Origin: Sphingomonas gei
GTDB lineage: Bacteria > Pseudomonadota > Alphaproteobacteria > Sphingomonadales > Sphingomonadaceae
DNA length: 64,000 bases
Direction: 5' to 3'
Assembly (NCBI RefSeq): GCF_004792685.1
Contig: NZ_SRXT01000005.1
Span: 62,001-126,000 of the forward strand
The notes under the pieces are model-generated. The model ran no database searches, was not told where the DNA came from, and saw nothing but the letters and a program-made list of their open reading frames with translations. The translations under genes were made by a program, and so were the position numbers. Below, in pieces: positions 29,285 to 38,489 of the stretch. The first letter of the stretch is position 1, and each line of letters opens with the position of its first letter.

Positions 29285-29446
29285 ATAGCGCAGCTTGCAG
29301 CCTAGCGTAGCTTGGTGAGGGGTAGTGCGGAGCTTTGCTCCGCGCGGCCGCTTTGCGGCCGCACCCCCTCCCCCAGCTCCGACTAAGCCTCTGCTGCGCA
29401 GAGACTAAGTCTGCGCAACCCTCTCCCCCTTTCAGGGGGCGAGGGA
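29285..29446. repeat. Composite repeat block with two GC hairpins
   Basis: Two perfect stem-loops lie back to back: GCGGAGC-TTT-GCTCCGC (29327-29343) and GCGGCCGC-TTT-GCGGCCGC (29344-29362). They are followed by a CAGCTCCGACTAAG segment, a further GC hairpin and AGTCTGCGCAACCCTCTCCC. The last module recurs at 61024-61078. The 29236-29621 gap holds no gene. Confidence 0.75.
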
Positions 29447-29501
29447 AGTAAAGGGCTGAATGTCTACGGCCTACGCTTCCGTGGCGCATCGTGCCTCCGC
29501 C

Positions 29502-29532
29502 TGGGGTCCCGGCGTTCGCCGGAATGACGATG
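29502..29532. repeat. Single REP of the CCGGCGAAAGCCGG family
   Basis: GGTCCCGGCG-TTCGCCGGAATGACG is a half element like the paired repeat at 56910-56992. It lies about 90 bases upstream of the cyclopropane synthase start and could influence its leader. In the REP half the core palindrome is CCGGCG/CGCCGG. Confidence 0.6.
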
Positions 29533-29621
29533 ATCGGCTGCGTTTCGATTTTTTCCGCATTGCGGAAACTCGTTACGCACCTAATTTAGCGGGTCGGCGG
29601 GGGCTGTGTGCAGGACGAGCT

Positions 29622-30875
29622 ATGGCGTTGATCGACCGCTTCTTCGAACGTGCCGTCAAGCGCGGCGAACTTACCGTGATCCATGCCGACGGCACGCACC
29701 GCGACTTCGGTGCACCCGATCCCGCGCTGCAGCCCGTGACGATCCAGTTCGGCCCGGGCGCCGCTTCGGCGATTCTGCGCGATCCGAGCCTCGGCGCCGC
29801 CGAAGCCTTTATGGACGGCCGGCTGGTGATCGAGCAGGGCGATGTGCTCGACCTGCTTGCGCTGATGACCGGCAACAACCGCTGGGAGGATGCCACCGCC
29901 GCGCTCGAGCCCAAGCCGTTCAGCCGGCTGCTCAACAATGTCATGCACCGCATCGGTCGCTACAACATGGCGCGGCAGGCCAAGCGCAACGTCGCGCACC
30001 ATTACGACCTTTCGGGCCGGCTCTACGATCTCTTCCTCGACGCCGACCGCCAATATAGCTGCGCCTATTTCACCGATCCGGGCAACAGCCTCGAACAGGC
30101 GCAACTCGATAAGAAGGCGCATATCGCCGCCAAGCTGGCGATCGAGCCGGGGATGCGCGTGCTCGATATCGGCTGTGGCTGGGGCGGGATGGCGCTCTAT
30201 CTGCACGAGAAGACCGGCGCCGAAGTCGTCGGCATCACACTCTCCGAGGAACAGCTCAAGGTCGCCCGCGAACGCGCCGCCGCGCGCGGAGTGCACGGCA
30301 AGGTGCGTTTCGAGCTGATCGATTATCGCGCGATGACGGGGCAGTTCGACCGGATCGTCTCGGTCGGCATGTTCGAGCATGTCGGCACGCCACAATATCG
30401 CACCTTCTTCCGCAAGGTGCGCGAGCTGCTCACCCCCGAAGGCGTGATGCTGCTCCACACGATCGGCCGTGCCGGCGCGCCGGGAGTCACCGATGCGTTC
30501 ACGCTCAAATATATCTTTCCCGGCGGCTATATCCCGGCGCTCTCGGAAATCGCGCAGGGCTATGAGGGGCTGCGCATGTTCCCGACCGACATCGAAGTGC
30601 TGCGGCTCCATTACGCGCACACGCTCAAGGCCTGGTATGATCGCACCGTCGCGGCGAAGGACGAGATCGTCGCGCTCTATGACGAGCGGTTCTTCCGCAT
30701 GTGGACCTTCTATCTGGCCGGCTCGTATGTCGGGTTCCTCAATGGCGGGCTGGTCAATTACCAGCTCCAGTTCTCGCGCTCGCGGACGGCGCTGCCGATT
30801 ACGCGGGACTATATGGTCGAGCGCGAGATGGCGTTGCGTGCCGACGCGCCCGAGGCGCTGCGCGAGGCGGGCTGA
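29622..30875 (+). CDS. Cyclopropane-fatty-acyl-phospholipid synthase family
   Basis: This 417-residue SAM-dependent enzyme methylenates unsaturated acyl chains of membrane phospholipids. VAHHYDLS (124-131), YSCAYF (145-150), the SAM motif LDIGCGWGG (181-189) and GMFEHVG are typical, and the N-terminal part forms the lipid-facing domain. AGGACGAG precedes ATG 29622. The enzyme usually acts in stationary phase or acid stress. Long-chain methyl-branching relatives share the same fold, so cyclopropane formation is likely but not certain. argG follows 96 bases downstream. Confidence 0.9.
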   Translation: MALIDRFFERAVKRGELTVIHADGTHRDFGAPDPALQPVTIQFGPGAASAILRDPSLGAAEAFMDGRLVIEQGDVLDLLALMTGNNRWEDATAALEPKPFSRLLNNVMHRIGRYNMARQAKRNVAHHYDLSGRLYDLFLDADRQYSCAYFTDPGNSLEQAQLDKKAHIAAKLAIEPGMRVLDIGCGWGGMALYLHEKTGAEVVGITLSEEQLKVARERAAARGVHGKVRFELIDYRAMTGQFDRIVSVGMFEHVGTPQYRTFFRKVRELLTPEGVMLLHTIGRAGAPGVTDAFTLKYIFPGGYIPALSEIAQGYEGLRMFPTDIEVLRLHYAHTLKAWYDRTVAAKDEIVALYDERFFRMWTFYLAGSYVGFLNGGLVNYQLQFSRSRTALPITRDYMVEREMALRADAPEALREAG

Positions 30876-30971
30876 GCCAGCCAACTCTCCCGCCGCGACA
30901 GCACAATGGTTGCACGACCGGGCATGGAACCCTAGAGCGCCCCGGTTTCCCGCACTGGAGTTGCCTGCCCC

Positions 30972-32189
30972 ATGTCCGACAAGATCAACCGCGTCGTCCT
31001 TGCCTATTCGGGCGGGCTGGACACGAGCGTGATCCTGAAATGGCTCCAGCAGGAATATCAGTGCGAGGTGGTGACCTTCACCGCCGATCTCGGCCAGGGC
31101 GAGGAGCTCGAGCCGGTACGGCGCAAGGCCGAGCGCGCCGGGGTCAAGCCCGAGCATATCTTCATCGACGATCTGCGTGAGGAATTCGTCCGCGACTTCG
31201 TCTTCCCGATGATGCGCGCCAATGCGCAATATGAGGGGCTGTATCTGCTCGGCACCTCGATCGCGCGACCGCTGATCGCCAAGCGCCAGATCGAGATCGC
31301 CCGCCAAGTCGGCGCCGACGCGGTCAGCCACGGCGCGACCGGCAAGGGCAACGACCAGGTCCGCTTCGAGCTCGGCTATTACGCGCTCAACCCCGACATC
31401 AAGGTCATCGCGCCGTGGCGCGAATGGGATCTCACCAGCCGCACCCGGCTGATCGAGTTCGCCGAGCAGCACCAGATCGAAGTCGCCAGGGACAAGCGCG
31501 GCGAGGCGCCGTTCTCGACCGACGCCAACTTGTTGCACACCTCGTCCGAGGGCAAGGTGCTCGAGGACCCGTGGGACGAGGTACCCGATTACGTCTATTC
31601 GCGCACGGTCAATCCCGAGGACGCGCCCGACGCGCCCGAGACGATCACGGTGGATTTCGAGCGTGGCGACGGCGTTGCGCTCAACGGCGAGGCGCTGTCG
31701 CCCGCGGCGCTGCTGACCGCGCTCAACGAACTCGGGCGCAAACACGGCATCGGCCGGCTCGATCTGGTCGAGAACCGCTTCGTCGGGATGAAGAGCCGCG
31801 GGATGTACGAGACGCCGGGCGGCACGATCTATCAGCTCGCGCATCGCGGGATCGAGCAGATCACGCTGGACCGCGGCGCCGCGCATCTCAAGGACGAGCT
31901 GATGCCGCGCTATGCCGAGCTGATCTATAACGGCTTCTGGTTCGCCCCCGAGCGCGAGATGCTCCAGGCGGCGATCGACCACAGCCAGGCGAAGGTGACC
32001 GGGACGGTCCGGCTCAAGCTCTACAAGGGCAATGTCATCGTCACCGGCCGGCGCTCGCCGCACAGCCTGTACAGCGAGAAGGTCGTTACCTTCGAGGACG
32101 ATCAGGGCGCGTACGACCAGCGCGATGCGGCGGGCTTCATCAAGCTCAACGCGTTGCGGCTGCGTTTGCTGGGGCGCCGGGACGGCTAA
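30972..32189 (+). CDS. argG: Argininosuccinate synthase
   Basis: This 405-residue enzyme joins citrulline and aspartate with ATP in arginine synthesis. The ATP-binding AYSGGLDTS (11-19), [18 protein letters not shown] and the [13 protein letters not shown] block are intact, and the length is the family norm. GGAG stands about ten bases before the ATG. A short imperfect hairpin (GCCTTAACC/GGTTAGGC) follows the stop and may attenuate read-through into the membrane-protein genes 35 bases further on. Confidence 0.97.
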   Translation: MSDKINRVVLAYSGGLDTSVILKWLQQEYQCEVVTFTADLGQGEELEPVRRKAERAGVKPEHIFIDDLREEFVRDFVFPMMRANAQYEGLYLLGTSIARPLIAKRQIEIARQVGADAVSHGATGKGNDQVRFELGYYALNPDIKVIAPWREWDLTSRTRLIEFAEQHQIEVARDKRGEAPFSTDANLLHTSSEGKVLEDPWDEVPDYVYSRTVNPEDAPDAPETITVDFERGDGVALNGEALSPAALLTALNELGRKHGIGRLDLVENRFVGMKSRGMYETPGGTIYQLAHRGIEQITLDRGAAHLKDELMPRYAELIYNGFWFAPEREMLQAAIDHSQAKVTGTVRLKLYKGNVIVTGRRSPHSLYSEKVVTFEDDQGAYDQRDAAGFIKLNALRLRLLGRRDG

Positions 32190-32223
32190 CGCCGCCTTAA
32201 CCATGCGCGGTTAGGCAAGTGCC

Positions 32224-33939
32224 ATGCCCGCGCAGCAGCAGGATCGGCATTGGGGCGAGCTTGGCGTCGCCCTGCTCCTCGCGGGGCTGCTCAGTGTCGC
32301 CTGGACGGTGCAGGGCTGGACGAACCTTTCGGCGCTGCGGCTTCCCGACACCGACGATGTGGTCCGCCTCCAGCAGATCCGCGACTGGCTGGGTGGGCAG
32401 GCGTTCGGTTACCTTGCCCAGCACCGGCTGGGTGCGCAGCCGGGGCTGGAGATGCACTGGTCGCGGCTGCCCGATCTTGTCCCCGGCGCGCTGATCGCCT
32501 TGCTCTCGCCGCTCGTCGGGGCGCATGCCGCCGAGCTGACTGCAGTGATCCTCTGGCCCGCATTGCTGTTCGCCGCGGCGCTGATGCTCGTGGCCGGCAT
32601 CGCGCGCACGCTTGGCACCTCCGGCCCGCTCGCCGCGCTGGTCGCGGCGCTGGCCTATCCTGCGACGACATTGTTCATGCCGGGGCGGATCGACCATCAC
32701 GGGCTCCAGATGGTGCTGCTGCTGGTCGTCGCGCGCACCGCGATCGGGCGGGGCACGCTCGTCGCGGGCGCCGCGGCGGGAATCGCCAGTGCGGCCTCGC
32801 TCGTCATCGGTATCGAGACCGCGCCTTTGCTTGCAGTCGGCGGGGCAGCGATCGTGGTTCGCTGGGCGCTTGACGGCCGAGAAGGGCAGGCGCGGCTTGC
32901 CGGCTATGCGGTGGCGCTGGTCCTCGCGCTCGCCGCCGCATCCGCGCTGCTGCGCACCAGCGGCTGGAACTGGCCGGGCTGCGACGGCTTTACGGCCGAA
33001 CTCTGGCGCGCGGCGCAGCTTGCCGCATTGGCACCGCTGGCGCTGGTTGCTTTCGGCTTCGCAGCCGAGTCATCCAAGGCACGAGGGATCGCCGTGCTGG
33101 TGGCTGCCTCCGTTGCGATAGTGGGAGCCCTTGCGCTCTCGCCCGGCTGCCTGCGGCCTTATCGTCAGGTCGATCCGCTGCTAGCGCGGCTCTGGCTTGC
33201 CAATGTCGCCGAGGCGCAGCCGCTGTTCGGCGCGCCGCTGGCGCATGCCATAGGCTATGCCGGATCGATGCTCGTTGGAATCGCCGCGGCGGGCTGGGCA
33301 TGGCGCGGCACGCGCGAGGGGCGCTGGCTGGTCCTGCTCGCGCTCCAGCTGGCCGCGCTTGGCCTGGCGTTGATCCAGCTCCGCGGTGCCTATGCCGGGG
33401 CGCTGTTTGCCGCTCCCGCGCTCGCCGCGTTGATCACCGCGGCGCGCGCCAAGGGGCTGATCGCATTGCTTCCGGCATGGCTCGTCTCGGCCGGCTTGCT
33501 CTACCCGCTCGCCGCGGACGCACTCGCGCCGCCAGCCGCCATTGGCCCCGCCACCGCGAGCTGCAGCGGTCCCGCCGCGCTCGCCCACCTCGCCGCATTG
33601 GCCCCGGGCACTCTCATGGCGCCGATCGATATGGGCGCCTGGACGCTCGCCGCGACACCGCACCGGGTGGTCGCGGCGCCCTATCATCGCAACACTGCCG
33701 GCAATCTGGCGATGTACCGCTTTTTCCTCGGCCCGACCGGCAACGCGCAGGCGATCGCACGGCAATGGCACGTCGATTACGTCGCGCTCTGCCCCGGCGA
33801 CTTCGCCGAACTCGGCGCGCAGGCAGGCAATCCGGCGCGGCTGAGCGGCGCGCTTGCCGCCGGCCGGCCACCCGCATGGCTCCGACCGATCTCCGCCCCC
33901 GGCGAGGCACCTGCATTGTTCGCGGTGGCGCGCCAATGA
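32224..33939 (+). CDS. Polytopic membrane protein with GT-C/STT3-like motifs
   Basis: This is a 571-residue protein with about 10-13 membrane helices. After the first helix it has an acidic loop D-T-D-D (from Asp42) followed by VRLQQIRDW, and later GRIDHHGLQ (Asp157-His-His). Both recall the two acidic motifs of the STT3/PglB/AglB class of lipid-linked sugar transferases, although the soluble WWDYG domain is absent. The C-terminal 130 residues look periplasmic. Its stop overlaps the next start (ATGA). Function unknown; a GT-C-fold transferase or a relative is the best reading. Confidence 0.7.
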   Translation: MPAQQQDRHWGELGVALLLAGLLSVAWTVQGWTNLSALRLPDTDDVVRLQQIRDWLGGQAFGYLAQHRLGAQPGLEMHWSRLPDLVPGALIALLSPLVGAHAAELTAVILWPALLFAAALMLVAGIARTLGTSGPLAALVAALAYPATTLFMPGRIDHHGLQMVLLLVVARTAIGRGTLVAGAAAGIASAASLVIGIETAPLLAVGGAAIVVRWALDGREGQARLAGYAVALVLALAAASALLRTSGWNWPGCDGFTAELWRAAQLAALAPLALVAFGFAAESSKARGIAVLVAASVAIVGALALSPGCLRPYRQVDPLLARLWLANVAEAQPLFGAPLAHAIGYAGSMLVGIAAAGWAWRGTREGRWLVLLALQLAALGLALIQLRGAYAGALFAAPALAALITAARAKGLIALLPAWLVSAGLLYPLAADALAPPAAIGPATASCSGPAALAHLAALAPGTLMAPIDMGAWTLAATPHRVVAAPYHRNTAGNLAMYRFFLGPTGNAQAIARQWHVDYVALCPGDFAELGAQAGNPARLSGALAAGRPPAWLRPISAPGEAPALFAVARQ

Positions 33940-35426
33940 GCCGCACCCAGACCGCCTGGTGGGAGACGCGGTGGTTCGCCGTGGCGGCGATCCTGCTTTC
34001 CTGCGTACCGCTGCTGGCACCCGGCCTGCCGCCGCTCGCCGATCTGCCGGGACATATCGGGCGCTATCATATCGCCGCGGCGCTTCGTGGATCGGCCGAT
34101 CTCCAGCAGCATTGGACCTTCGAATGGGGGCTGGTCGGCAATCTCGGGGTGGACCTCATCGTCCAATTGCTGTCGCCGATCCTGACCGCCGAGCATGCGA
34201 CCAAATTGGTGGTGATCCTGATCCCGCCGCTGTGGGTGAGCGGGCTGATCCTGCTCGCGCGCCGGGCAGGGGGGACGCTGTCACCCGCCGCCGGCTTCGC
34301 CTTTCCGCTGGTCTATGGCTATGCCTTTCAGCTCGGCTTCGTCAATTTCATGCTGGCCGGAGGACTGGCGCTGCATGCGCTGCTGCTCTGGGTGGCGCTG
34401 GCGCATCGACCCGTGGTGCGTGCGCTGCTGTTCCTGCCGATCGCGTTCGTCCTTTGGATCGCGCACAGCTTCGGCTGGGGGATGTTCGGACTGCTCGCCT
34501 TCGCCGCCGAATGGGTACGCCTGCGGGAGGCTGGACACGGCCACCGAGAGTCGCTGGCGCGTGCGATCGGCTGGTGCCTGCCGCTCGCCTGGCCGGCGGC
34601 GCTGATGGTCGGGGCTGCGCCGGGCGATGGCGCGCTGTGGGACTGGAAGGCCAAAGTGAGCTGGCTTCCCTCGCTGCTGCGCGAACGCTGGAAATGGTAC
34701 GATGTCGGCTGCGCAATCCTGCTGTTCGGGCTGCTCTGGGCCGCGGTACGGGATCGGCGTCTGCGCTTCGATCCGCTGACCGGCACCGCGGCGTTGCTCT
34801 GCCTCATCGCGTTCGTGGCGCTGCCTCGGCTGATCGTCGGCGGCGCCTATGTCGACATGCGCATGCTGGCGCCCGCGGTCGCGCTCGCGCTCGTCGCGAT
34901 CCGGGTGCAGCCGGGACATGCGCGCTTCGAGGCTTCGCTGGCGATTGCCGGCACGAGCTTCTTCGTCCTGCGCATGGCGACTTCGTCGATCGCGTTCCTG
35001 CTCTTTGCGGGCACGCAGCAGGCGGCACTCGAGGCGGTGTCGCATATCCCGCGCGGAACGACGGTGCTGGTGCTGGTCAACGAGGCCTGCTCGTCGCAAT
35101 GGCATAGCGACCGGCTCGGCCACATCGCCGGAATCGCCGTGGCGCGGCGCGACGCCTTCGAGAACGGCCAATGGGCACTTGCCGACCAGCAGCTGCTGCG
35201 ACCGCGCCATCCGCAGGCCGAGCCCTATCGCGCCGATCCATCGCAACTCGTCTATCCGGCGAGCTGCGAATACAAGACCACGCATTTCGGCGAGGCGGTG
35301 CAGGGCTTCGATCGCGGCACCTTCCGCTATGTCTGGACGCTCGATTTCCCTGCAAAACCCGCATTGGCGGACGATGTCGTGCTGGTCTGGGCGAACAACG
35401 TATCGGCGCTCTACGCGGTTCGGTGA
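33936..35426 (+). CDS. Polytopic membrane protein of unknown function, GT-C-like
   Basis: This is a 496-residue protein coupled to the preceding gene. It starts with a conserved block ETRWFAVAAILLS and PPLADLPGHIGRYHIA, whose acidic Asp-Leu-Pro-Gly-His loop after helix 1 is in the place of a GT-C catalytic Asp. GLVGNLGVDL and GFVNFMLAGG follow. The C-terminal 130 residues are soluble and hold single Cys residues (EACSS, ASCEY). It aligns along its length with the next protein (35471-37159), so the two are tandem paralogues. The substrate is unknown. Confidence 0.75.
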   Translation: MSRTQTAWWETRWFAVAAILLSCVPLLAPGLPPLADLPGHIGRYHIAAALRGSADLQQHWTFEWGLVGNLGVDLIVQLLSPILTAEHATKLVVILIPPLWVSGLILLARRAGGTLSPAAGFAFPLVYGYAFQLGFVNFMLAGGLALHALLLWVALAHRPVVRALLFLPIAFVLWIAHSFGWGMFGLLAFAAEWVRLREAGHGHRESLARAIGWCLPLAWPAALMVGAAPGDGALWDWKAKVSWLPSLLRERWKWYDVGCAILLFGLLWAAVRDRRLRFDPLTGTAALLCLIAFVALPRLIVGGAYVDMRMLAPAVALALVAIRVQPGHARFEASLAIAGTSFFVLRMATSSIAFLLFAGTQQAALEAVSHIPRGTTVLVLVNEACSSQWHSDRLGHIAGIAVARRDAFENGQWALADQQLLRPRHPQAEPYRADPSQLVYPASCEYKTTHFGEAVQGFDRGTFRYVWTLDFPAKPALADDVVLVWANNVSALYAVR

Positions 35427-35470
35427 GCGGCGGCTTGCGGCGGGGGGGGCTGCTCCCCTAAAGCCGCGCA

Positions 35471-37159
35471 ATGGACAGGGGCGAAGTACGGCATTGGTGG
35501 CAGACGCGGTGGTTCGTGGCGCTGGCCACATTCATGGCGATCGTGCCGCTGCTATGGCCCGAAATCCCGCCTTTGGTCGACTTGCCCGGGCATATGGGGC
35601 GCTACCGCGTCCAGCTCGTCTGGGAGCAGTTTCCGCATCTCCACGAATGGTATAATTTCAACTGGAGCCTGATGGGCAATCTCGGGGTCGATCTTCTGGT
35701 CATCCCGCTCTCCAAGCTGTTCGGGCTCGAACTCGCAGTCAAATTGATCGTCATCTCGATTCCCGCGATGACCGTCGCCGGGCTGCTGATGATCGCGCGC
35801 GAAGTGCATGGGCGCATCCCCGCCACGGCCTTGTTCGCGCTGCCGCTGGCATATGCCTTCCCGTTCCATTTCGGCTTCGTCAATTTCGCGCTGTCGATGG
35901 GAATGGCGTTGCTCGCCTTCGGCTGGTGGCTGCGGCTGGCAAGGCTCGGCAAGTTCCAGTTCCGATCCTTGGTGTTCCTGCCGCTGTCGGTGCTGATCTG
36001 GATCACCCATACCTTCGGCTGGGGGGTGCTCGGCGTGCTGGCTTTCTCGGCCGAACTGGTCCGCCATCACGATGCGCATCGCCGCGAAGGCTTCGCCCGT
36101 GCCTGGCTGCTGCCGTGGTTCAAGGCGGGTATCCAGTGCCTCGTCCTCGCCCCGCCGGCGCTGCTGATGCTGATGTGGCGCAGCGGCGGGCACGTCACCG
36201 GGCAGACCGCCGACTGGTTCAACTGGCGCGCCAAGATGCTGTGGATCACCCAGGTGTTCCGCGATCGCTGGCAATTGTTCGACATCGCCTCGGTCGGCGT
36301 GCTGTTCCTGCTGCTGTTCAAGGCGATCCGCGACCCGAACCTTCAATATTCGCGCAATCTCGGGCTGTCGTTCCTGTTCCTCGCCGCAGTCTACATCCTG
36401 CTGCCGCGGATCGTGTTCGGATCGGCCTATGCCGATATGCGGCTGGTGCCGTTCCTGATGGCGATCGGGATCATTGCGATCCGGCCCAAGCCCGGCATGT
36501 CGATGCGCGGTGCGGCGTTGGTCGCGGCGCTCGGCATGGCGTTCTTCACGGCGCGGATCGTGTCGACGACGTGGAGCTTCTTCCTCTACGACAAATCCTA
36601 TGATCGCGAATTGAAGGCGCTCGACCATCTGCCGGTCGGCGCGCGGCTGATCAGCTTCGTCGGCGAGACCTGTTACAACGAATGGAAGATGACGCGGCTC
36701 CAGCACGTCCCCGCGCTCGCGCTGGAACGCAGGCTGGCATATACCAACGATCAATGGTCGATGCCGGGGGCGCAATTGCTCACGGTGCGCTACGCCGCCG
36801 CCAAGCGCTTTGCGCACGATCCCTCGCAGATCGTCACCGACGTGCAATGCCCGCGCGAATGGTGGCGGCCGGTTCCCTGGGCACTGTCACGCTTCCCGCG
36901 CGACGCGTTCGACTATGTCTGGATGATCCGCCCGCCGCAATTCCCGGCGAAGTTCCTGCAGGGGCTGGTGCCGGTCTATGTCGACGGCCACAGCAATAGC
37001 GGGCTCTACAAGGTCGACCACAAGGTCGCCGCGCCGATCATCCTGCCTGGCGAATTGCCGCTGCCCAAATGGGAGCGGCAGATCATCCTCAACGACGGGC
37101 GCCAGTTCACCAGCAATTTGCCCGAGCCCGAGGCTTCGCCTTCGCCGGTGGTGGAGTAG
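35471..37159 (+). CDS. Polytopic membrane protein, paralogue of the preceding one
   Basis: This is a 562-residue protein repeating the hallmarks of its neighbour: QTRWFVALATF, PPLVDLPGHMGRY, SLMGNLGVDL and GFVNFALSMG. It has about ten helices and a longer C-terminal soluble part rich in aromatic residues. The last 35 residues (acidic/Ser/Pro-rich) are an added tail. A GC-rich hairpin with stem GCGGCTT/AAGCCGC (35430-35467) lies in the 44-base gap before it, which may modulate expression relative to the first two genes. Function unknown. Confidence 0.75.
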   Translation: MDRGEVRHWWQTRWFVALATFMAIVPLLWPEIPPLVDLPGHMGRYRVQLVWEQFPHLHEWYNFNWSLMGNLGVDLLVIPLSKLFGLELAVKLIVISIPAMTVAGLLMIAREVHGRIPATALFALPLAYAFPFHFGFVNFALSMGMALLAFGWWLRLARLGKFQFRSLVFLPLSVLIWITHTFGWGVLGVLAFSAELVRHHDAHRREGFARAWLLPWFKAGIQCLVLAPPALLMLMWRSGGHVTGQTADWFNWRAKMLWITQVFRDRWQLFDIASVGVLFLLLFKAIRDPNLQYSRNLGLSFLFLAAVYILLPRIVFGSAYADMRLVPFLMAIGIIAIRPKPGMSMRGAALVAALGMAFFTARIVSTTWSFFLYDKSYDRELKALDHLPVGARLISFVGETCYNEWKMTRLQHVPALALERRLAYTNDQWSMPGAQLLTVRYAAAKRFAHDPSQIVTDVQCPREWWRPVPWALSRFPRDAFDYVWMIRPPQFPAKFLQGLVPVYVDGHSNSGLYKVDHKVAAPIILPGELPLPKWERQIILNDGRQFTSNLPEPEASPSPVVE

Positions 37160-37164
37160 TAAGG

Positions 37165-37288
37165 ACGGTGCGCAATCTCCGTTCGCCCTGAGCTTGTCGA
37201 AGGGCATTCTTCTTTTGGCCGGCCAGCGAAGAAGAACGGTGCTTCGACAAGCTCAGCACGAACGGGGCGGGGTTGTCCTGCGCACCGT
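37165..37288. repeat. Nested BIME-like element, REP family copy 2
   Basis: Three nested inverted repeats fill the convergent gap: outer ACGGTGCGCA/TGCGCACCGT (37165-37174 with 37279-37288), middle REP arms (37179-37205 and 37239-37266) and inner TTCTTC/GAAGAA around a GGCCGGCC core. The whole could fold as one long cruciform and end transcription from both sides. Confidence 0.85.
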
Positions 37289-37300
37289 GGCCGCGCCAGC

Positions 37301-38440
37301 TCACCCCTCGCGCTTGAACGGCATCATCTCGCCCAGCCATTCCTGCTCGCGTTCGACCGCTTCGCGTTCGCGGTGGAGAAAATCCGCGACCGCCTGGCGG
37401 AAGCCGGGATTGGGAATGTAATGCGCCGACCAGGTCGTCACCGGGGCATAGCCGCGCGCGAGCTTGTGCTCGCCCTGCGCGCCGGCCTCTACCCGCGCCA
37501 ACCCGCGCGCAATCGCGGCGTCGATCGCCTGATAGTAGCAGAGCTCGAAATGGAGGAACGGCACTTCCTCGACTGCGCCCCAATAGCGTCCGTACAGCGC
37601 ATCGCCGCCGATCAGGTTGAGCGCGCCCGCGATCGGCACGCCGTCGCGCTCGGCGAGGATCAGCAGGACTTCGTCGGCCATCTCGGCGCCGAGCAGCGAG
37701 AAGAAGGCGCGCGTCAGATAGGGCCGGCCCCATTTGCGTGCGCCGGTATCCTGATAGAATTCCCAGAAAGCGTCCCAATGCGCTTCGCCGATCTCGCCGC
37801 CGGTCAGATGGCGGACGGCCAGCCCTTCCAGCGCCGCCGCGCGTTCCTTGCGGATCGCCTTGCGCTTGCGGCTGGAGAGCGCGGCGAGGAAATCGTCGAA
37901 TCCAGCGTAATCGTGGTTCTGCCAGTGGAACTGGGTGCCCGCGCGGACCAGCCAGCCGGCCGCTTCGAACCAGTGCAATTGCGCCGCATCGACGAAGGTC
38001 ACATGCGCCGAGGACAGCTGGTTCTGGTCGGTCACTGCCTCGATCGCCGCGATCAGCGCGGGGGAGGCGGCGTCGTCGCGTAGCAGCAGCCGCGGGCCGG
38101 GCACCGGGGTGAATGGCACTGCGACCTGAAGCTTGGGGTAATATTCGCCGCCGGCGCGCTCCCATGCGTCGGCCCAGCCATGGTCGAAGACATATTCGCC
38201 CTGGCTGTGCGCCTTGACATAGGCCGGGGCGATCGCCGCGGCGCGGCCATCGGCGCCGTCGACCAGGATCGGCAGCGGCTGCCAGCCTGCATGCGCCGTC
38301 ACCGAGCCGGAGCGTTCGAGGATCGACAGGAAGCGGTGCGTGACGAACGGGTTGCCGATGCCGGCGCAGGCGTCCCACTCCGCCGAGGGGATCGAGGCGA
38401 CGCCATCGGCGATACGGGCGGTAACGGGCTGGGAACTCAC
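37301..38440 (-). CDS. FemAB-like/GNAT-fold acyltransferase (peptidogalycan-type, DUF482)
   Basis: This 379-residue protein resembles the COG3146 GNAT-like family often labelled peptidogalycan biosynthesis protein. The blocks NPFVTHRFLSILERSGSV, SRKRKAIRKERAAA, PIAGALNLIGGDALYGRYWG, FHFELCYYQAIDAAI and ARGYAPVTTWSAHY are its hallmarks. The start is GTG 38440 without a good ribosome site. It is the last gene of the leftward sseA-metC-mscS operon (49-base gap). Transfer of an acyl or aminoacyl group to an envelope polymer is inferred from the family name only. Confidence 0.82.
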   Translation of the reverse strand: MSSQPVTARIADGVASIPSAEWDACAGIGNPFVTHRFLSILERSGSVTAHAGWQPLPILVDGADGRAAAIAPAYVKAHSQGEYVFDHGWADAWERAGGEYYPKLQVAVPFTPVPGPRLLLRDDAASPALIAAIEAVTDQNQLSSAHVTFVDAAQLHWFEAAGWLVRAGTQFHWQNHDYAGFDDFLAALSSRKRKAIRKERAAALEGLAVRHLTGGEIGEAHWDAFWEFYQDTGARKWGRPYLTRAFFSLLGAEMADEVLLILAERDGVPIAGALNLIGGDALYGRYWGAVEEVPFLHFELCYYQAIDAAIARGLARVEAGAQGEHKLARGYAPVTTWSAHYIPNPGFRQAVADFLHREREAVEREQEWLGEMMPFKREG

Positions 38441-38489
38441 CAGTTCAAGATAGGCGCGGCGGGCGCGAAGCGGGAGGGGCGCTGTGCGT

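Noticed and set aside
29586..32204. Open frame of about 870 codons opposite the cyclopropane synthase and argG
   Set aside because: It spans two firm genes on the other strand and shows only the Arg/Asp/Gly-rich composition of a mirror frame.
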